64,000 nucleotides of DNA from JAWXBK01 sp040878185. GTDB taxonomy: Bacteria > Pseudomonadota > Alphaproteobacteria > Dongiales > Dongiaceae. The position numbers and the translations under genes are program-made. The notes under the pieces were generated by a model. That model saw only the letters and a list, made by a program, of their open reading frames with translations. It did no database searches and was not told the DNA's origin. Below are positions 45,764 through 55,308 of the stretch, in pieces; position 1 is the stretch's first letter; every line of letters begins with the position of its first letter. The stretch covers positions 110,733 through 174,732 of the forward strand of contig JBBDMS010000001.1 in NCBI GenBank assembly GCA_040878185.1, written 5' to 3'.

Positions 45764-46633
45764 ATGCTGTCGTTTCGGCAAGGCTATTTCAGCGACCCCG
45801 CCGCGTGGAATGCGTTCACCGATCTTCTGCGTGACATCTTCAATCTGGATGTAACAGCGGTCGCTCGTTTCGGCGGACCCGATCCGACCTGCATGCCCTT
45901 TGGTTACATCGATCCGTCCGGCCAATGCGTCGCCAATGTCAGCGCCTTTTCGATGCCGCTGATGGTGGATGGGCGGATGGTGTCTGCGAAGGGTATCCAG
46001 TCGGTCGCCGTGCGGCCGGATTGGCGCGGGAAGGGGCTCTATCGCGATCTCATGACACGGGCCCTTGCCTGGTGCGACGGGCAGGGCTGCGAGCTCGTTG
46101 CGTTATACAGCGACAACCCGGCGCTCTACCGGCCGTTCGGATTTCAGCGCGTCCCCGAGCACTGCTTTGTCGGCGTCCCGCGGAGGCCGATAGCCAGCGA
46201 CAAGACCGTTCGCCGTTTGTCGGCGGCAGACCCCGATGATCTAGCGGTCATGCAGGCGCTGCTGGCGTCGAGAACGCCGGTATCCAACCTCGTTGCCGTG
46301 GCCGATCAGCGGACGATGTTCCTGCTGAATGTGACACTCGATCCAAGCCTGGAGATTGCCTATCTCGAAGAGGCGCAGGCCGTCATCGTGTTTCAACACA
46401 GTGATGCCTGTTTCCGGCTCATCGACATAGTGGCGCCCGCCATGCCGTCGCTCGGGACGATCCTTGCCGCGCTCGGGATATCGCCGGCGCGCGTCGAGAT
46501 TTGCTTTCCGACAGATCGTCTCGGCTGGTCAGGGACGCCCACACCCTGCGATCGGGATTCGCTGCTTGTGCGAGGCGAATTGCCATTCGCGCTACGCCAG
46601 CCATTCATGCTGCCGCCGACAGCCTTGTTCTAG
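45764..46633 (+). CDS. GNAT acetyltransferase
   Basis: The 289-residue protein has an N-terminal GNAT domain (IQSVAVRPDWRGKGLYRDLMTRALAWCDGQGCELVALYSDNPALYRPFGFQRV) with the acetyl-CoA loop RxxGxG replaced by RGKGLY. A C-terminal ~110 residues include a second domain. This is similar to the two-domain Eis-like or YitI layout, although it is shorter. The first 60 residues contain a cysteine-bearing loop (GGPDPTCMPFGY). Substrate unknown. It is convergent with tRNA-Gln. Confidence 0.82.
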   Translation: MLSFRQGYFSDPAAWNAFTDLLRDIFNLDVTAVARFGGPDPTCMPFGYIDPSGQCVANVSAFSMPLMVDGRMVSAKGIQSVAVRPDWRGKGLYRDLMTRALAWCDGQGCELVALYSDNPALYRPFGFQRVPEHCFVGVPRRPIASDKTVRRLSAADPDDLAVMQALLASRTPVSNLVAVADQRTMFLLNVTLDPSLEIAYLEEAQAVIVFQHSDACFRLIDIVAPAMPSLGTILAALGISPARVEICFPTDRLGWSGTPTPCDRDSLLVRGELPFALRQPFMLPPTALF

Positions 46634-46667
46634 GTCTGGGATGTCGGCGGTGAGCGTTTGGAAAATT

Positions 46668-46741
46668 TGGTTGGGGGACCTGGATTCGAACCAGGGTTGG
46701 CGGAGTCAGAGTCCGCAGTCCTACCGCTAGACGATCCCCCA
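46668..46741 (-). tRNA. tRNA-Gln (anticodon CTG)
   Basis: Reverse complement folds as a standard cloverleaf. The acceptor stem TGGGGGA pairs with TCCCCCA, the anticodon stem-loop is GCGGA-CTCTGAC-TCCGC with CTG at positions 34-36, the T-arm is GGTTCGAATCC, and the 3' end has discriminator A and an encoded CCA (complement of 46668-46670). It decodes CAG. It is expressed from the minus strand between the GNAT gene and ppx. Confidence 0.96.
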
Positions 46742-46948
46742 GCATGGGCCCGCGGCAGCCGTTCCCGGTGCCGCAGCGTGCCGCAAGATAATGACCCGGT
46801 CCGGGCCTTTCAACCCCGCATTAAATCAAGGGTTTGGCAGCTTGCCGGGCGAGCCCCGAGGCACGCGCGGGGCGCTTCCGGCGCCGGCCGGCTGTCGTTA
46901 GGATGGCGGGCGAAGGGCTGCGCAAGACAGCCTCAGGGAGGCTGGCCT

Positions 46949-47965
46949 TTGACCGAGCTGCAATCGATGGCGCCGCCGGACCCCGGTCGGGCGCGCGGTA
47001 ATGCGTTGGCGGACGAGACGCTGGCGGCGATCGATCTCGGCACCAACAACTGCCGGCTGCTCGTCGCCCGGCCGAATGGCGATGGATTCCGGGTCATCGA
47101 TGCTTATTCCCGGATCGTCCGTCTCGGCGAGGGTCTGTCGCGCACCGGCGTTCTCTCCGAGGCGGCGATGGAGCGGACGATCGCGGCCCTGCGCGTCTGC
47201 GCGCGCAAGATGCAGCAGCGGCGTGTGACCCGTGCCCGCAGCGTCGCGACCGAAGCCTGCCGCCGCGCCGGCAACTGCGAATCGTTTCTTGAGCGCGTGC
47301 GCGCCGAAACCGGCCTCGAGATCGAGATCATCTCGAGCGAGGTCGAGGCCGAGCTGGCGTTCCGCGGCTGCGCGCCGCTGCTCACGCCCGATCGCCATCG
47401 CGCCATCGTGTTCGACATCGGCGGCGGCAGCACCGAGATCGGCTGGCTTGCCGTCGATTCCAGCGGGCAGCTCACGCTGATCGATTGCGTGTCGCTGCCG
47501 GTGGGCGTCGTCAACCTGGCGGAGCGGCACGATCGCAACGCCGTCGAACCCGATCATTACGACACCCTGACCGGCGAGATCGCCGCGATGCTGGCCGCGT
47601 TCTGCGCGCGCAACGAGATCGCCAGCGCCGTGAGCGGCGGCGCGGTGCAGATGCTCGGAACATCCGGCACGGTCACGACGCTGACCGGCATTCATCTCCG
47701 GTTGCCGCGCTACGATCGCTCGCAGGTCGACGGGCGCTATCTCGAATTCGAGGCGATCGACGCGATCAACCGCGAGCTCGCCGCGCTCGACTGGCAGGGA
47801 CGCGCGGCGACGCCCTGTGTCGGGCCCGAGCGCGCCGATCTCGTTGTCGCCGGCTGCATCATCCTTTCGGCGATCTGTCGGCTCTGGCCGGTCGGACGGC
47901 TGCGCGTGGCCGATCGGGGCCTGCGCGAAGGCATTCTCTTCGAGCTGGTCGGATCGCTGCAGTGA
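46949..47965 (+). CDS. ppx: Ppx/GppA family exopolyphosphatase (TTG start)
   Basis: The 338-residue protein is of the actin-fold Ppx/GppA family: LAAIDLGTNNCRLLVAR (phosphate-1 loop), VFDIGGGSTEIGWL (phosphate-2) and LGTSGTVTTLTGIHL. It degrades polyphosphate or pppGpp; it is shorter than E. coli Ppx and lacks the C-terminal HD-like domain, as in many alphaproteobacterial versions. The TTG at 46949 lies eight nt after CAGGGAGG, the strongest ribosome-binding site here; ATG 46967 is an alternative. It overlaps rlmE by 4 nt (GTGA at 47962), so the two are coupled. Confidence 0.9.
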   Translation: MTELQSMAPPDPGRARGNALADETLAAIDLGTNNCRLLVARPNGDGFRVIDAYSRIVRLGEGLSRTGVLSEAAMERTIAALRVCARKMQQRRVTRARSVATEACRRAGNCESFLERVRAETGLEIEIISSEVEAELAFRGCAPLLTPDRHRAIVFDIGGGSTEIGWLAVDSSGQLTLIDCVSLPVGVVNLAERHDRNAVEPDHYDTLTGEIAAMLAAFCARNEIASAVSGGAVQMLGTSGTVTTLTGIHLRLPRYDRSQVDGRYLEFEAIDAINRELAALDWQGRAATPCVGPERADLVVAGCIILSAICRLWPVGRLRVADRGLREGILFELVGSLQ

Positions 47966-48705
47966 GCCGCGAACAAGGCGGGGGCGGCAAAGGCGGCGGC
48001 AAGGGCGACGGCAAGGGTACTGGCAATCGGGGCGGTCGCCGCAGCGCGCATGTGCGGCCAACCAAGGCGAAGACCGATTCCTCGCGGCGCTGGCTCGAGC
48101 GGCAGCTCAACGATCCCTATGTCGCGGAAGCGCGCCGGCTCGGTTATCGCTCGCGCGCGGCCTTCAAGCTGACCGAACTCGACGACCGGCTGAAATTTCT
48201 CAAACCCGGCGCGCGCGTGGTCGATCTCGGTGCTGCGCCCGGCGGCTGGACCCAGATCGCGGTCGAACGCGTTGGACGGAGCGGGCAGGTGGTCGCGGTC
48301 GATCTGCAGGCGATGGATCCGGTCGCGGGCGCATCGTTCCTCGAAATGGATTTCATGGACGATGCGGCGCCGGCGCGCATCCGCGCGCTGCTCTCGGGGC
48401 CGGTCGACGTCGTGCTGAGCGATATGGCCGCGCCCTCGACCGGTCATGCCAACACCGATCATTTGCGCATCATGGGGCTCGCCGAAACCGCGTTCGAATT
48501 CGCACGCCAGATTCTCGCACCCGGCGGCAGTTTCGTCGCGAAGGTGCTGCAGGGCGGCACCGAACGCGATCTCTTGGCGGCGCTCAAGCGCGATTTCCGC
48601 GACGTACGGCATATCAAGCCGCCCGCGAGCCGCGCCGATTCGGCCGAAATCTATGTGATCGCGCTTGGCTTCCGGGGCCGCGAGGGCGACGCCGAAACGG
48701 CCTAG
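47962..48705 (+). CDS. rlmE: 23S rRNA 2'-O-ribose methyltransferase RlmE (FtsJ)
   Basis: The 247-residue methyltransferase modifies U2552 of 23S rRNA. After a Gly/Lys-rich RNA-binding tail (residues 3-28) the FtsJ domain shows YRSRAAFKLTELDDR (catalytic Lys), VVDLGAAPGGWTQIAVERVG (SAM motif I), DVVLSDMAAPSTGHANTDH (catalytic Asp) and SFVAKVLQGG (Lys). The GTG start overlaps the ppx stop. Confidence 0.95.
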   Translation: MSREQGGGGKGGGKGDGKGTGNRGGRRSAHVRPTKAKTDSSRRWLERQLNDPYVAEARRLGYRSRAAFKLTELDDRLKFLKPGARVVDLGAAPGGWTQIAVERVGRSGQVVAVDLQAMDPVAGASFLEMDFMDDAAPARIRALLSGPVDVVLSDMAAPSTGHANTDHLRIMGLAETAFEFARQILAPGGSFVAKVLQGGTERDLLAALKRDFRDVRHIKPPASRADSAEIYVIALGFRGREGDAETA

Positions 48706-48812
48706 ATACCCGGAAAACCGCGGCAATCGGCCCTGCCGGCCGGCCCCTTGGCACCCCGGGTCCCGCTGTGTATGGTCCGGCGCCATCCCAAGGCCGAGCC
48801 TGGAGCGATGGC

Positions 48813-50276
48813 ATGGAAATCCGCGAAGCGCTGACGTTCGATGACGTGTTGCTGCGGCCGGCCGCGTCGTCGGTCCTGCCCAACGCCGCCGACACGCGCA
48901 CCCGTCTCACGAAAACAATCGAACTCGGCATCCCGCTGATGTCCTCGGCGATGGACACGGTGACCGAAGCGCGCCTCGCGATCGCGATGGCTCAGGCCGG
49001 CGGCATCGGCGTCATCCACAAGAACATGGAAGCGCAGCGTCAGGCCGACGAAGTGCGCCGCGTCAAGAAATTCGAATCCGGCATGGTGGTCAATCCGCTG
49101 ACCATCCATCCCGACCAGACGCTGGCCGATGCGCTGGCGCTGATGGAGCATCACGAGATCTCCGGTTTTCCGGTGGTCGAGCGCGGCAGCGGCAAGCTGG
49201 TCGGCATCCTGACCAACCGCGATGTGCGCTTCGCCAATGACAGCCGGCAGAAGGTCAGCGAGCTGATGACCCGCGAGCGGCTGATCACCGTCAAGGACGG
49301 CGTGCAGCATGACGAGGCGAAGCGCCTGCTGCACCAGTACCGGATCGAAAAACTGATCGTGGTCGACGACGACTATCGCTGCATCGGCCTCGTCACCGTC
49401 AAGGACATGGAAAAGGCGCGTGCCTATCCGAACGCCTGCAAGGACGAGCAGGGGCGGCTGCGCGTGGCGGCCGCGATCGGCGTCGGCCCGGACGGGCTGC
49501 TGCGCGCCGAGGCGCTGCTCGAGGCCGGCGTCGACGTGCTCGTGGTCGATACCGCGCACGGCCACTCGCGCGGCGTGCTCGATGCGGTCGGGTCGGTGAA
49601 ACGCCTTTCCAATGCCTGTCAGGTCATCGCCGGCAACGTTGCGACCGCCGACGGCGCGCGTGCGCTGATCGATGCCGGCGCGGATTCGGTCAAGGTCGGC
49701 ATCGGCCCGGGTTCGATCTGCACCACGCGGATCATCGCCGGCGTCGGCGTGCCGCAGCTGACCGCCGTCATGGATGCGGTGAGTGCCGCACAAGAACGCG
49801 ACATCCCGGTGATCGCCGACGGCGGCATCAAATATTCGGGCGATATCGCCAAGGCGATCGCGGCCGGCGCCGACTGCGTGATGATCGGCTCGCTGCTCGC
49901 CGGCACCGACGAAAGTCCGGGCGAGGTCATTCTCTATCAGGGTCGCTCGTACAAGACCTATCGCGGCATGGGTTCGCTCGGCGCGATGGCGCGCGGTTCG
50001 GCCGATCGCTATTTCCAGCAGGAAGTGCAGAGCACGCTGAAGCTGGTGCCGGAAGGCGTCGAGGGCCGCGTGCCGTACAAGGGCCCGGTCGGCAACGTGA
50101 TCCATCAGCTCGTCGGCGGCCTGAAGGCGGCGATGGGCTATACCGGCAACGCGACGATCGCCGACATGCGCAGCAAATGCGAATTCCTGCGCGTTACCAG
50201 CGCCGGTTTCCGCGAGAGCCATGTGCACGATGTCACGGTCACGCAGGAGGCGCCGAATTATCGGCCCGATCTCTGA
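48813..50276 (+). CDS. guaB: Inosine-5'-monophosphate dehydrogenase
   Basis: The 487-residue enzyme oxidises IMP to XMP with NAD, the first committed step to GMP. The barrel begins LTFDDVLLRPAASSVLP. Two CBS modules interrupt it (residues ~95-205; ISGFPVVE, LIVVDDDYRCIGLVTVKD). The catalytic loop GIGPGSICTTR holds the nucleophilic Cys, and the flap YKTYRGMGSLGAM follows. GGAG precedes ATG 48813. The order guaB-rsmB-GNAT-guaA suggests co-expression of GMP synthesis genes. Confidence 0.97.
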   Translation: MEIREALTFDDVLLRPAASSVLPNAADTRTRLTKTIELGIPLMSSAMDTVTEARLAIAMAQAGGIGVIHKNMEAQRQADEVRRVKKFESGMVVNPLTIHPDQTLADALALMEHHEISGFPVVERGSGKLVGILTNRDVRFANDSRQKVSELMTRERLITVKDGVQHDEAKRLLHQYRIEKLIVVDDDYRCIGLVTVKDMEKARAYPNACKDEQGRLRVAAAIGVGPDGLLRAEALLEAGVDVLVVDTAHGHSRGVLDAVGSVKRLSNACQVIAGNVATADGARALIDAGADSVKVGIGPGSICTTRIIAGVGVPQLTAVMDAVSAAQERDIPVIADGGIKYSGDIAKAIAAGADCVMIGSLLAGTDESPGEVILYQGRSYKTYRGMGSLGAMARGSADRYFQQEVQSTLKLVPEGVEGRVPYKGPVGNVIHQLVGGLKAAMGYTGNATIADMRSKCEFLRVTSAGFRESHVHDVTVTQEAPNYRPDL

Positions 50277-50318
50277 TCCGCCGGCGCCCAGGCGGCCCCC
50301 TTTCGTGATCCGGGCCGC

Positions 50319-51659
50319 ATGACGCCCGGCGCGCGCCTGCAGGCGACCATCGAACTGCTCGACGCCCTCGTCGGATCCACAGCGCCTGCCGATACCGTGA
50401 TCGCCGGGTTTCTCCGGCAGCGCCGCTATGTCGGCAGCGGCGACCGGCGCGCGATCCTCGAACGCGTCTATGCCGTGCTGCGGCGGCGCGCGGCGCTCGC
50501 CTGGTGGATCGAACGCGCGGCGGGGCCGGGGCGGCCGGCGCCCTCGGGTCGGCGGCTGATGCTGGCGGCCCTGATGCTCCTCGAAGGAAACCAGGCTAGC
50601 GCCGTCGGATCGCTGTTCAACGGCCAGCGTTACTGCCCGGCACCGCTGAACGACGAGGAGCGCGCGCTGCTTGCCGCTTTCGACGGTGAGCCGCTGCATC
50701 CAGCGGATCAGCCCGAGCCGGTCCGGCTCGAACTGCCCGGCTGGGCCGAGCCGGGTTTGCGCGAACGCTTCGGCGCCGATTTCGAAACCGAGATCGAGGC
50801 GCTGAACAAACCGGCCGCGCTCGATCTGCGGGTCAATACGCTGGTCGGCACGCGCGAACGGGCGATCGCGGTACTCGCCGCCGAAGGCATCGCCGCCGCG
50901 CCGACGCCTTATTCGCCGATCGGGCTGCGCGTCGCCGAACGACCGGCGCTCGCCGCGCTCGAGAGTTTCAGGCACGGCCTCATCGAAGTGCAGGACGAAG
51001 GCTCGCAGCTCGTGTCGCTGTTGGTCGATGCGCGCTCCGGCATGAAGGTTGCCGATTTCTGCGCCGGCGCCGGCGGCAAGACGCTCGCGATGGCGGCTTC
51101 GATGCGCAACAAGGGCGTGCTGGTCGCCTGCGATGTCGTGAAGGGTCGGCTCGATCGCGCGGCGGTGCGGCTGCGTCGCGGCCGCGTCGACAATGTGCAG
51201 CGCCGCCTGCTCGAGAGCGATCGCGATCCCTGGGTCAAGCGCCAGGCCGGCACGTTCGACCGCGTGCTGGTCGATGCGCCCTGCACCGGCTCCGGCACCT
51301 GGCGGCGCAATCCCGACCAGCGCTGGCGGATCGGGCCCGAGATGCTGCAATCGCTGCAGAATGAACAGCGCGCGATCCTCGACCGCGCCGCGCGGCTGGT
51401 GCGGCCGGGCGGACGGCTCATTTATGCGACCTGCTCGTTCTTTCGCGCCGAGAACGAGGACCAGATCGAGGCCTTCATTGCCCGGATGCCCGGATTTGCG
51501 CTATTGCCGGTCTTGAGCGTCTGGTCGGACGTTCTGCCCGGCGAATACCCGGCGGCAAACACGGCAGAGAGCTCGACCCTGATGCTGACGCCCGCGCGGC
51601 ACGGGACCGACGGGTTCTTCATTGCAATTCTCCGGAAGCAGGACGCATCGCCCGCATGA
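50319..51659 (+). CDS. rsmB: RsmB-like 16S rRNA cytosine-C5 methyltransferase
   Basis: The 446-residue protein has an N-terminal NusB-like helical domain (residues ~1-130). A C-terminal NOL1/NOP2/Sun methyltransferase follows, with VQDEGSQLVSLLVDARSGMKVADFCAGAGGKTLAMAA (SAM motif I), VLVDAPCTGSGTWRRNPDQRW (first catalytic Cys) and LIYATCSFFRAENEDQ (nucleophilic Cys). It would make m5C967-type 16S modifications. It ends in ATGA shared with the GNAT gene. Assignment to RsmB over other m5C enzymes follows family layout. Confidence 0.9.
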   Translation: MTPGARLQATIELLDALVGSTAPADTVIAGFLRQRRYVGSGDRRAILERVYAVLRRRAALAWWIERAAGPGRPAPSGRRLMLAALMLLEGNQASAVGSLFNGQRYCPAPLNDEERALLAAFDGEPLHPADQPEPVRLELPGWAEPGLRERFGADFETEIEALNKPAALDLRVNTLVGTRERAIAVLAAEGIAAAPTPYSPIGLRVAERPALAALESFRHGLIEVQDEGSQLVSLLVDARSGMKVADFCAGAGGKTLAMAASMRNKGVLVACDVVKGRLDRAAVRLRRGRVDNVQRRLLESDRDPWVKRQAGTFDRVLVDAPCTGSGTWRRNPDQRWRIGPEMLQSLQNEQRAILDRAARLVRPGGRLIYATCSFFRAENEDQIEAFIARMPGFALLPVLSVWSDVLPGEYPAANTAESSTLMLTPARHGTDGFFIAILRKQDASPA

Positions 51660-52207
51660 GCCAGTCCGGACAGATCCGTCGCGCCCGCGTCGCCGATGCC
51701 CGCGCCATCGCGCAGATCCATGTCGAGACATGGCGCGCGGCCTATGCCGGCATCCTGCCCGACCGGGTGATGCTCGAAATGTCGGTCGATTCGAAAACGG
51801 CGCATTGGCGGCGGGCGATCGAGAAGCAGGGTTCGCACGAGCTGGTGCTGGTCGCCGAAGTGCCGCTCGCAGGCCTCGTCGGTTTCGCGAGCTGCGCGCG
51901 CGGCGGGCCGGGTGCCCCTGTCGAGGGCGGCGAGGTGCAGACGCTCTATGTGCTGCCGGACTGGCAGGAGCAGGGCTATGGCCGCCGCCTCTTGTGCAAC
52001 TGTCTCCGGACGATCCGCAGCGCCGCGATGAACGGCGCCTATGCCTGGGTTCTGGCCGCCAACCATTCGCGCTTCTTCTACGAGGCGATGGGCGGCCAGC
52101 GCATCGGCGAGCGCGTCGAGCGGCTCTGGGGTGTCGATCTGCCCGAGATCGCCTATGGCTGGCGCGATTTGACGCGTCTGCCCGATCCCTGCCGGCGGCG
52201 CGGATGA
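51656..52207 (+). CDS. GNAT acetyltransferase
   Basis: The 183-residue single-domain GNAT protein has AIAQIHVETWRAAYAGILPD (typical opening) and EVQTLYVLPDWQEQGYGRRLL (acetyl-CoA binding QGYGRRL in place of the usual RxxGxG/A), then LAANHSRFFYEAMGGQRIGERVE. Its start overlaps the rsmB stop (ATGA), so it is translated with it. Substrate unknown. Confidence 0.88.
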   Translation: MSQSGQIRRARVADARAIAQIHVETWRAAYAGILPDRVMLEMSVDSKTAHWRRAIEKQGSHELVLVAEVPLAGLVGFASCARGGPGAPVEGGEVQTLYVLPDWQEQGYGRRLLCNCLRTIRSAAMNGAYAWVLAANHSRFFYEAMGGQRIGERVERLWGVDLPEIAYGWRDLTRLPDPCRRRG

Positions 52208-52240
52208 GCGCGATCGTCATGCTAAAAGATTGGCTCTTTC

Positions 52241-52415
52241 AATTGTCATTGCCGGGCGCATCGCAACGCCATCACCCCTCGTCATTGCCGGGCTTGACCC
52301 GGCAATCCACTGAGCCGATACGCCAATCTCAGGTGGCTACATGATACGGGCCGATCTTGCGCGATCGGATTTCGCTTCTCGATGGATTGCCGGGTCAAGC
52401 CCGGCAATGACAATT
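52241..52415. repeat. Intergenic palindromic repeat pair (28-bp inverted arms) before guaA
   Basis: A 28-bp unit (52282-52309) recurs as its exact reverse complement at 52383-52410. Each unit is itself a near-palindrome (TTGCCGGGCTTGACCCGGCAA). A third partial copy (52241-52257) is the reverse complement of 52399-52415. The unit is the common alphaproteobacterial type of interspersed palindromic element, similar to REP/RIME sequences. It lies in the GNAT-guaA gap and could form a long hairpin in the transcript. Confidence 0.85.
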
Positions 52416-52489
52416 CATAGGATGAGGCGTGCGGTTTGCTTGAGCCGAACGCCTGAGCCTCGAACCCCACAAACCTGGACCTGCCCCGC

Positions 52490-54043
52490 ATGACCGCTCC
52501 AGACCGCATCCTGATCCTCGATTTCGGTTCGCAGTTCACGCAGCTCATCGCGCGGCGTGTGCGTGAGGCGGGCGTCTATTGCGAGATCGTGCCGTTCAAC
52601 GCCGACGAGAAACGCATCCGCGATTTCGGCGCGAAGGGCATCATCCTCTCCGGCGGCCCGGCCTCGGTCTACGAGGGCGATGCGCCGCAGGCACCGAAGA
52701 TCGTGTTCGAACTCGGTTTGCCGGTGCTCGGCATCTGCTATGGCGAGCAGGCGATCTGCGCCAGTCTCGGTGGCAAGGTCGAGAGCTCCGACCATCGCGA
52801 ATTCGGCCGCGCCTTCGTCGACGTGAAGAAGAACTGCGCGCTCTTCGACGGCGTGTGGGCGCCGGGCGATCGCGAACAGGTCTGGATGAGCCACGGCGAC
52901 AGGATCGTCGCGATCCCGAAAGGCTTCGAGGTCGTGGCCGTCAGCGAGGGTTCGCCCTTCGCCGCAATCGCCGACGAAAAGCGCCGCATCTACGCGGTGC
53001 AGTTCCATCTCGAGGTCGTGCACACCTCGCAGGGCGCGAAGCTGCTGGCCAATTTCGCCCGCAAAATCGCCGGCTGCGCGGGCGACTGGACGATGGCCGC
53101 GTTCAAGGACCAGGCGATCGCGAAGATCCGCGAACAGGTGGGCAAGGGCCGCGTCGTCTGCGGTCTCTCGGGCGGTGTCGATTCATCGGTCGTCGCGGTG
53201 CTGCTGCACGAGGCGATCGGCGAGCAGCTCACCTGCATCTTCGTCGATCACGGTCTCTTGCGCGCGAACGAGGCCGAACAGGTCGTTGAGCTCTTCCGCC
53301 ATCATTACAACATCGCGCTGCGCCATCGCGACGCGAGCGCGCTCTTCCTCGGCGAACTCGCCGGCAAGACCGATCCCGAGGCGAAGCGCAAGACCATCGG
53401 CCGGCTCTTCATCGACGTGTTCGACGAGGAAGCGAATGCGATCGGCGGTGCCGATTTCCTCGCCCAGGGCACGCTCTATCCTGACGTGATCGAATCCGTA
53501 TCGTTCATCGGCGGGCCGAGCGTAACGATCAAGTCGCATCACAATGTCGGCGGGCTGCCGGCGCGGATGCGCATGAAGCTGGTCGAGCCGCTGCGCGAGC
53601 TTTTCAAGGACGAGGTGCGCGCACTTGGTCTCGAACTCGGGCTGCCGGCGCGCATGATCCGCCGCCATCCGTTTCCGGGGCCGGGGCTCGCGATTCGCGT
53701 GCCCGGCGAGGTGACGCTGGAGAAGCTCGATCTGTTGCGCAAGGCCGACCAGATCTATCTCGAGGAGATCGAGAATGCCGGCCTGTACGACGCGATCTGG
53801 CAGGCCTTCGCCGTGCTGCTGCCGGTCAAGACCGTGGGCGTGATGGGCGATGCGCGCACCTACGACCATGTCTGCGCGCTGCGCGCCGTCACCTCGACCG
53901 ACGGCATGACCGCCGATTACTACCCGTTCCCGCATGAATTTCTCGGGCGCGTTGCGACCCGCATCGTCAACGAGGTGCGCGGCATCAACCGCGTTGTCTA
54001 CGACGTGACGAGCAAGCCCCCGGGCACGATCGAGTGGGAGTAG
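52490..54043 (+). CDS. guaA: GMP synthase (glutamine-hydrolysing)
   Basis: The 517-residue enzyme aminates XMP to GMP. The N-terminal glutamine amidotransferase has ILDFGSQFTQLIARRVRE, LGICYGEQ (nucleophilic Cys) and FHLEVVHTS (His, with Glu). The central ATP-pyrophosphatase has LSGGVDSSVVAVLLHEA (P-loop). The C-terminal dimerisation domain ends NRVVYDVTSKPPGTIEWE, the canonical GuaA terminus. The 3' end of guaA is a known integration hotspot; it abuts a low-GC insertion with no intervening terminator seen. Confidence 0.98.
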   Translation: MTAPDRILILDFGSQFTQLIARRVREAGVYCEIVPFNADEKRIRDFGAKGIILSGGPASVYEGDAPQAPKIVFELGLPVLGICYGEQAICASLGGKVESSDHREFGRAFVDVKKNCALFDGVWAPGDREQVWMSHGDRIVAIPKGFEVVAVSEGSPFAAIADEKRRIYAVQFHLEVVHTSQGAKLLANFARKIAGCAGDWTMAAFKDQAIAKIREQVGKGRVVCGLSGGVDSSVVAVLLHEAIGEQLTCIFVDHGLLRANEAEQVVELFRHHYNIALRHRDASALFLGELAGKTDPEAKRKTIGRLFIDVFDEEANAIGGADFLAQGTLYPDVIESVSFIGGPSVTIKSHHNVGGLPARMRMKLVEPLRELFKDEVRALGLELGLPARMIRRHPFPGPGLAIRVPGEVTLEKLDLLRKADQIYLEEIENAGLYDAIWQAFAVLLPVKTVGVMGDARTYDHVCALRAVTSTDGMTADYYPFPHEFLGRVATRIVNEVRGINRVVYDVTSKPPGTIEWE

Positions 54044-54049
54044 GGGTAT

Positions 54050-55246
54050 TTAGTCTTTTTTCAATGGAAACTCTTTCACGTTACTGGAACTTTCTACACT
54101 AGGTGCCGCGCTTGGGGCAGGTGGTCGCACGGGAGTCGGGAGCGCATCCGGAGAATAGCATTCAAAGAGCTGGCGAATACGCCGAACATCGCCAGCGTTG
54201 ACCTTTGAACCTAACATTCTCAGGAGCTTAGCAGCGTTACGGTCGATCTTTTCCATAGATGGTGTTGGACTGGTACGCTTCTTTGAAGATGCATCATGCA
54301 ATGCAGCAATGAAGGCCTCAGCGGAGAAGCCGTATCGATTGACAAGGTCCGATAACTCTTCCTGATCTCGATGCTCACGCTGCATTCTAGCGTCCTGTTC
54401 TCGACGCTCTTGAAGTTCAAACGCATCTTCTAACTTCCAGGCAACGACCCGCCGAATTGGACTGCGCCGTGACCATTGATCCGCGCTGTCACTTTCCTCT
54501 CGAACACGAAAGTCAAAAGCATTAAGTACATCCACGTCAAAGTTTCGGCGCAGTTGCTCAATTAGTTGCTCATAGGCTCTACGAACGGAGCAGATCAAAA
54601 TCGAGTCAACCACGTCCCTGTTGTACGTGGCGTAGGGGCCATATGAATCCCGCGGCTCTGGGCGCAAATTGCCAACACCTCTCAGGTACATAAGCTCATT
54701 CGAAGGGCGAGTATCAAAGGTGGGATTCTCATCACCCGTAAACCATTGAAAGTCCGGCGGCTCCACCCACTTTCTGTGCGTGATCAGGTTAAAGTAATGG
54801 CGGCTGGTTTGATCCCAATCGAATTCCGTATTGCGCCAACCTTTAGGGTACCATCGAACTGAAAGATTGTTCATTTTAGTAATATGAGCGGACAACTCGA
54901 TACGTGGCTTGGCCAGCGAGTCGAGCGCTAACCGGGCTTGAAGTCGGGGCAAGTCGAGCCATTGCCAATCAACAAGGTTTGCGTAGGCCGCTTTAGGATG
55001 CTCACAAAACCATTCCATTAAATCGGACAGCACTGTTTCAGTATGAGGTGCTCTATTGTGGCGTTCGATTTCGTGGACCTTTATCCCCAAACGCCCTAAC
55101 TCGATCAGCAAGTGCTCTATGAAATCGCAGGATGTGCTGTCATCTCCGTCCCACGTAATCGGTGCAAAAAGCTTCAGGTGGGACTTTGCTGTCGCCGCCG
55201 GCGGTTTGAGCTTGATGCGTCGAGGCGGCTTCATGTGCATAGCCAT
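54050..55246 (-). CDS. Uncharacterised accessory protein (low GC)
   Basis: The 398-residue protein is not one I recognise. The visible structure: a basic N-terminus (MKPPRRIKLKPPAATAKSHL), a central aromatic/charged region with several Trp (WDGDDSTSCDFIEHLLIELG, LVDWQWLDLPRLQ, VEPPDFQWFTGDENPTF), and a C-terminal charged helical segment (LQERREQDARMQREHRDQEEL). The tail is Pro/Ser-rich. Base composition is near 50% GC against about two-thirds in neighbours, suggesting recent acquisition. It ends six nt from guaA on the opposite strand, and precedes nothing on its own strand. It may belong with the DUF3883 gene upstream (62-nt gap, same strand). Confidence 0.6.
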   Translation of the reverse strand: MAMHMKPPRRIKLKPPAATAKSHLKLFAPITWDGDDSTSCDFIEHLLIELGRLGIKVHEIERHNRAPHTETVLSDLMEWFCEHPKAAYANLVDWQWLDLPRLQARLALDSLAKPRIELSAHITKMNNLSVRWYPKGWRNTEFDWDQTSRHYFNLITHRKWVEPPDFQWFTGDENPTFDTRPSNELMYLRGVGNLRPEPRDSYGPYATYNRDVVDSILICSVRRAYEQLIEQLRRNFDVDVLNAFDFRVREESDSADQWSRRSPIRRVVAWKLEDAFELQERREQDARMQREHRDQEELSDLVNRYGFSAEAFIAALHDASSKKRTSPTPSMEKIDRNAAKLLRMLGSKVNAGDVRRIRQLFECYSPDALPTPVRPPAPSAAPSVESSSNVKEFPLKKD

Positions 55247-55308
55247 TTAAAATTTGGGTCGTGAACATCACTGTTGAGCGGATTGGTAGCGATCCGAACA
55301 TAAGCACG

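Noticed and set aside
48702..51350. 882-codon minus-strand open frame
   Set aside because: Shadow of guaB and rsmB. The sense proteins are unmistakable and the antisense product is Arg/His/Ala-rich low-complexity sequence.
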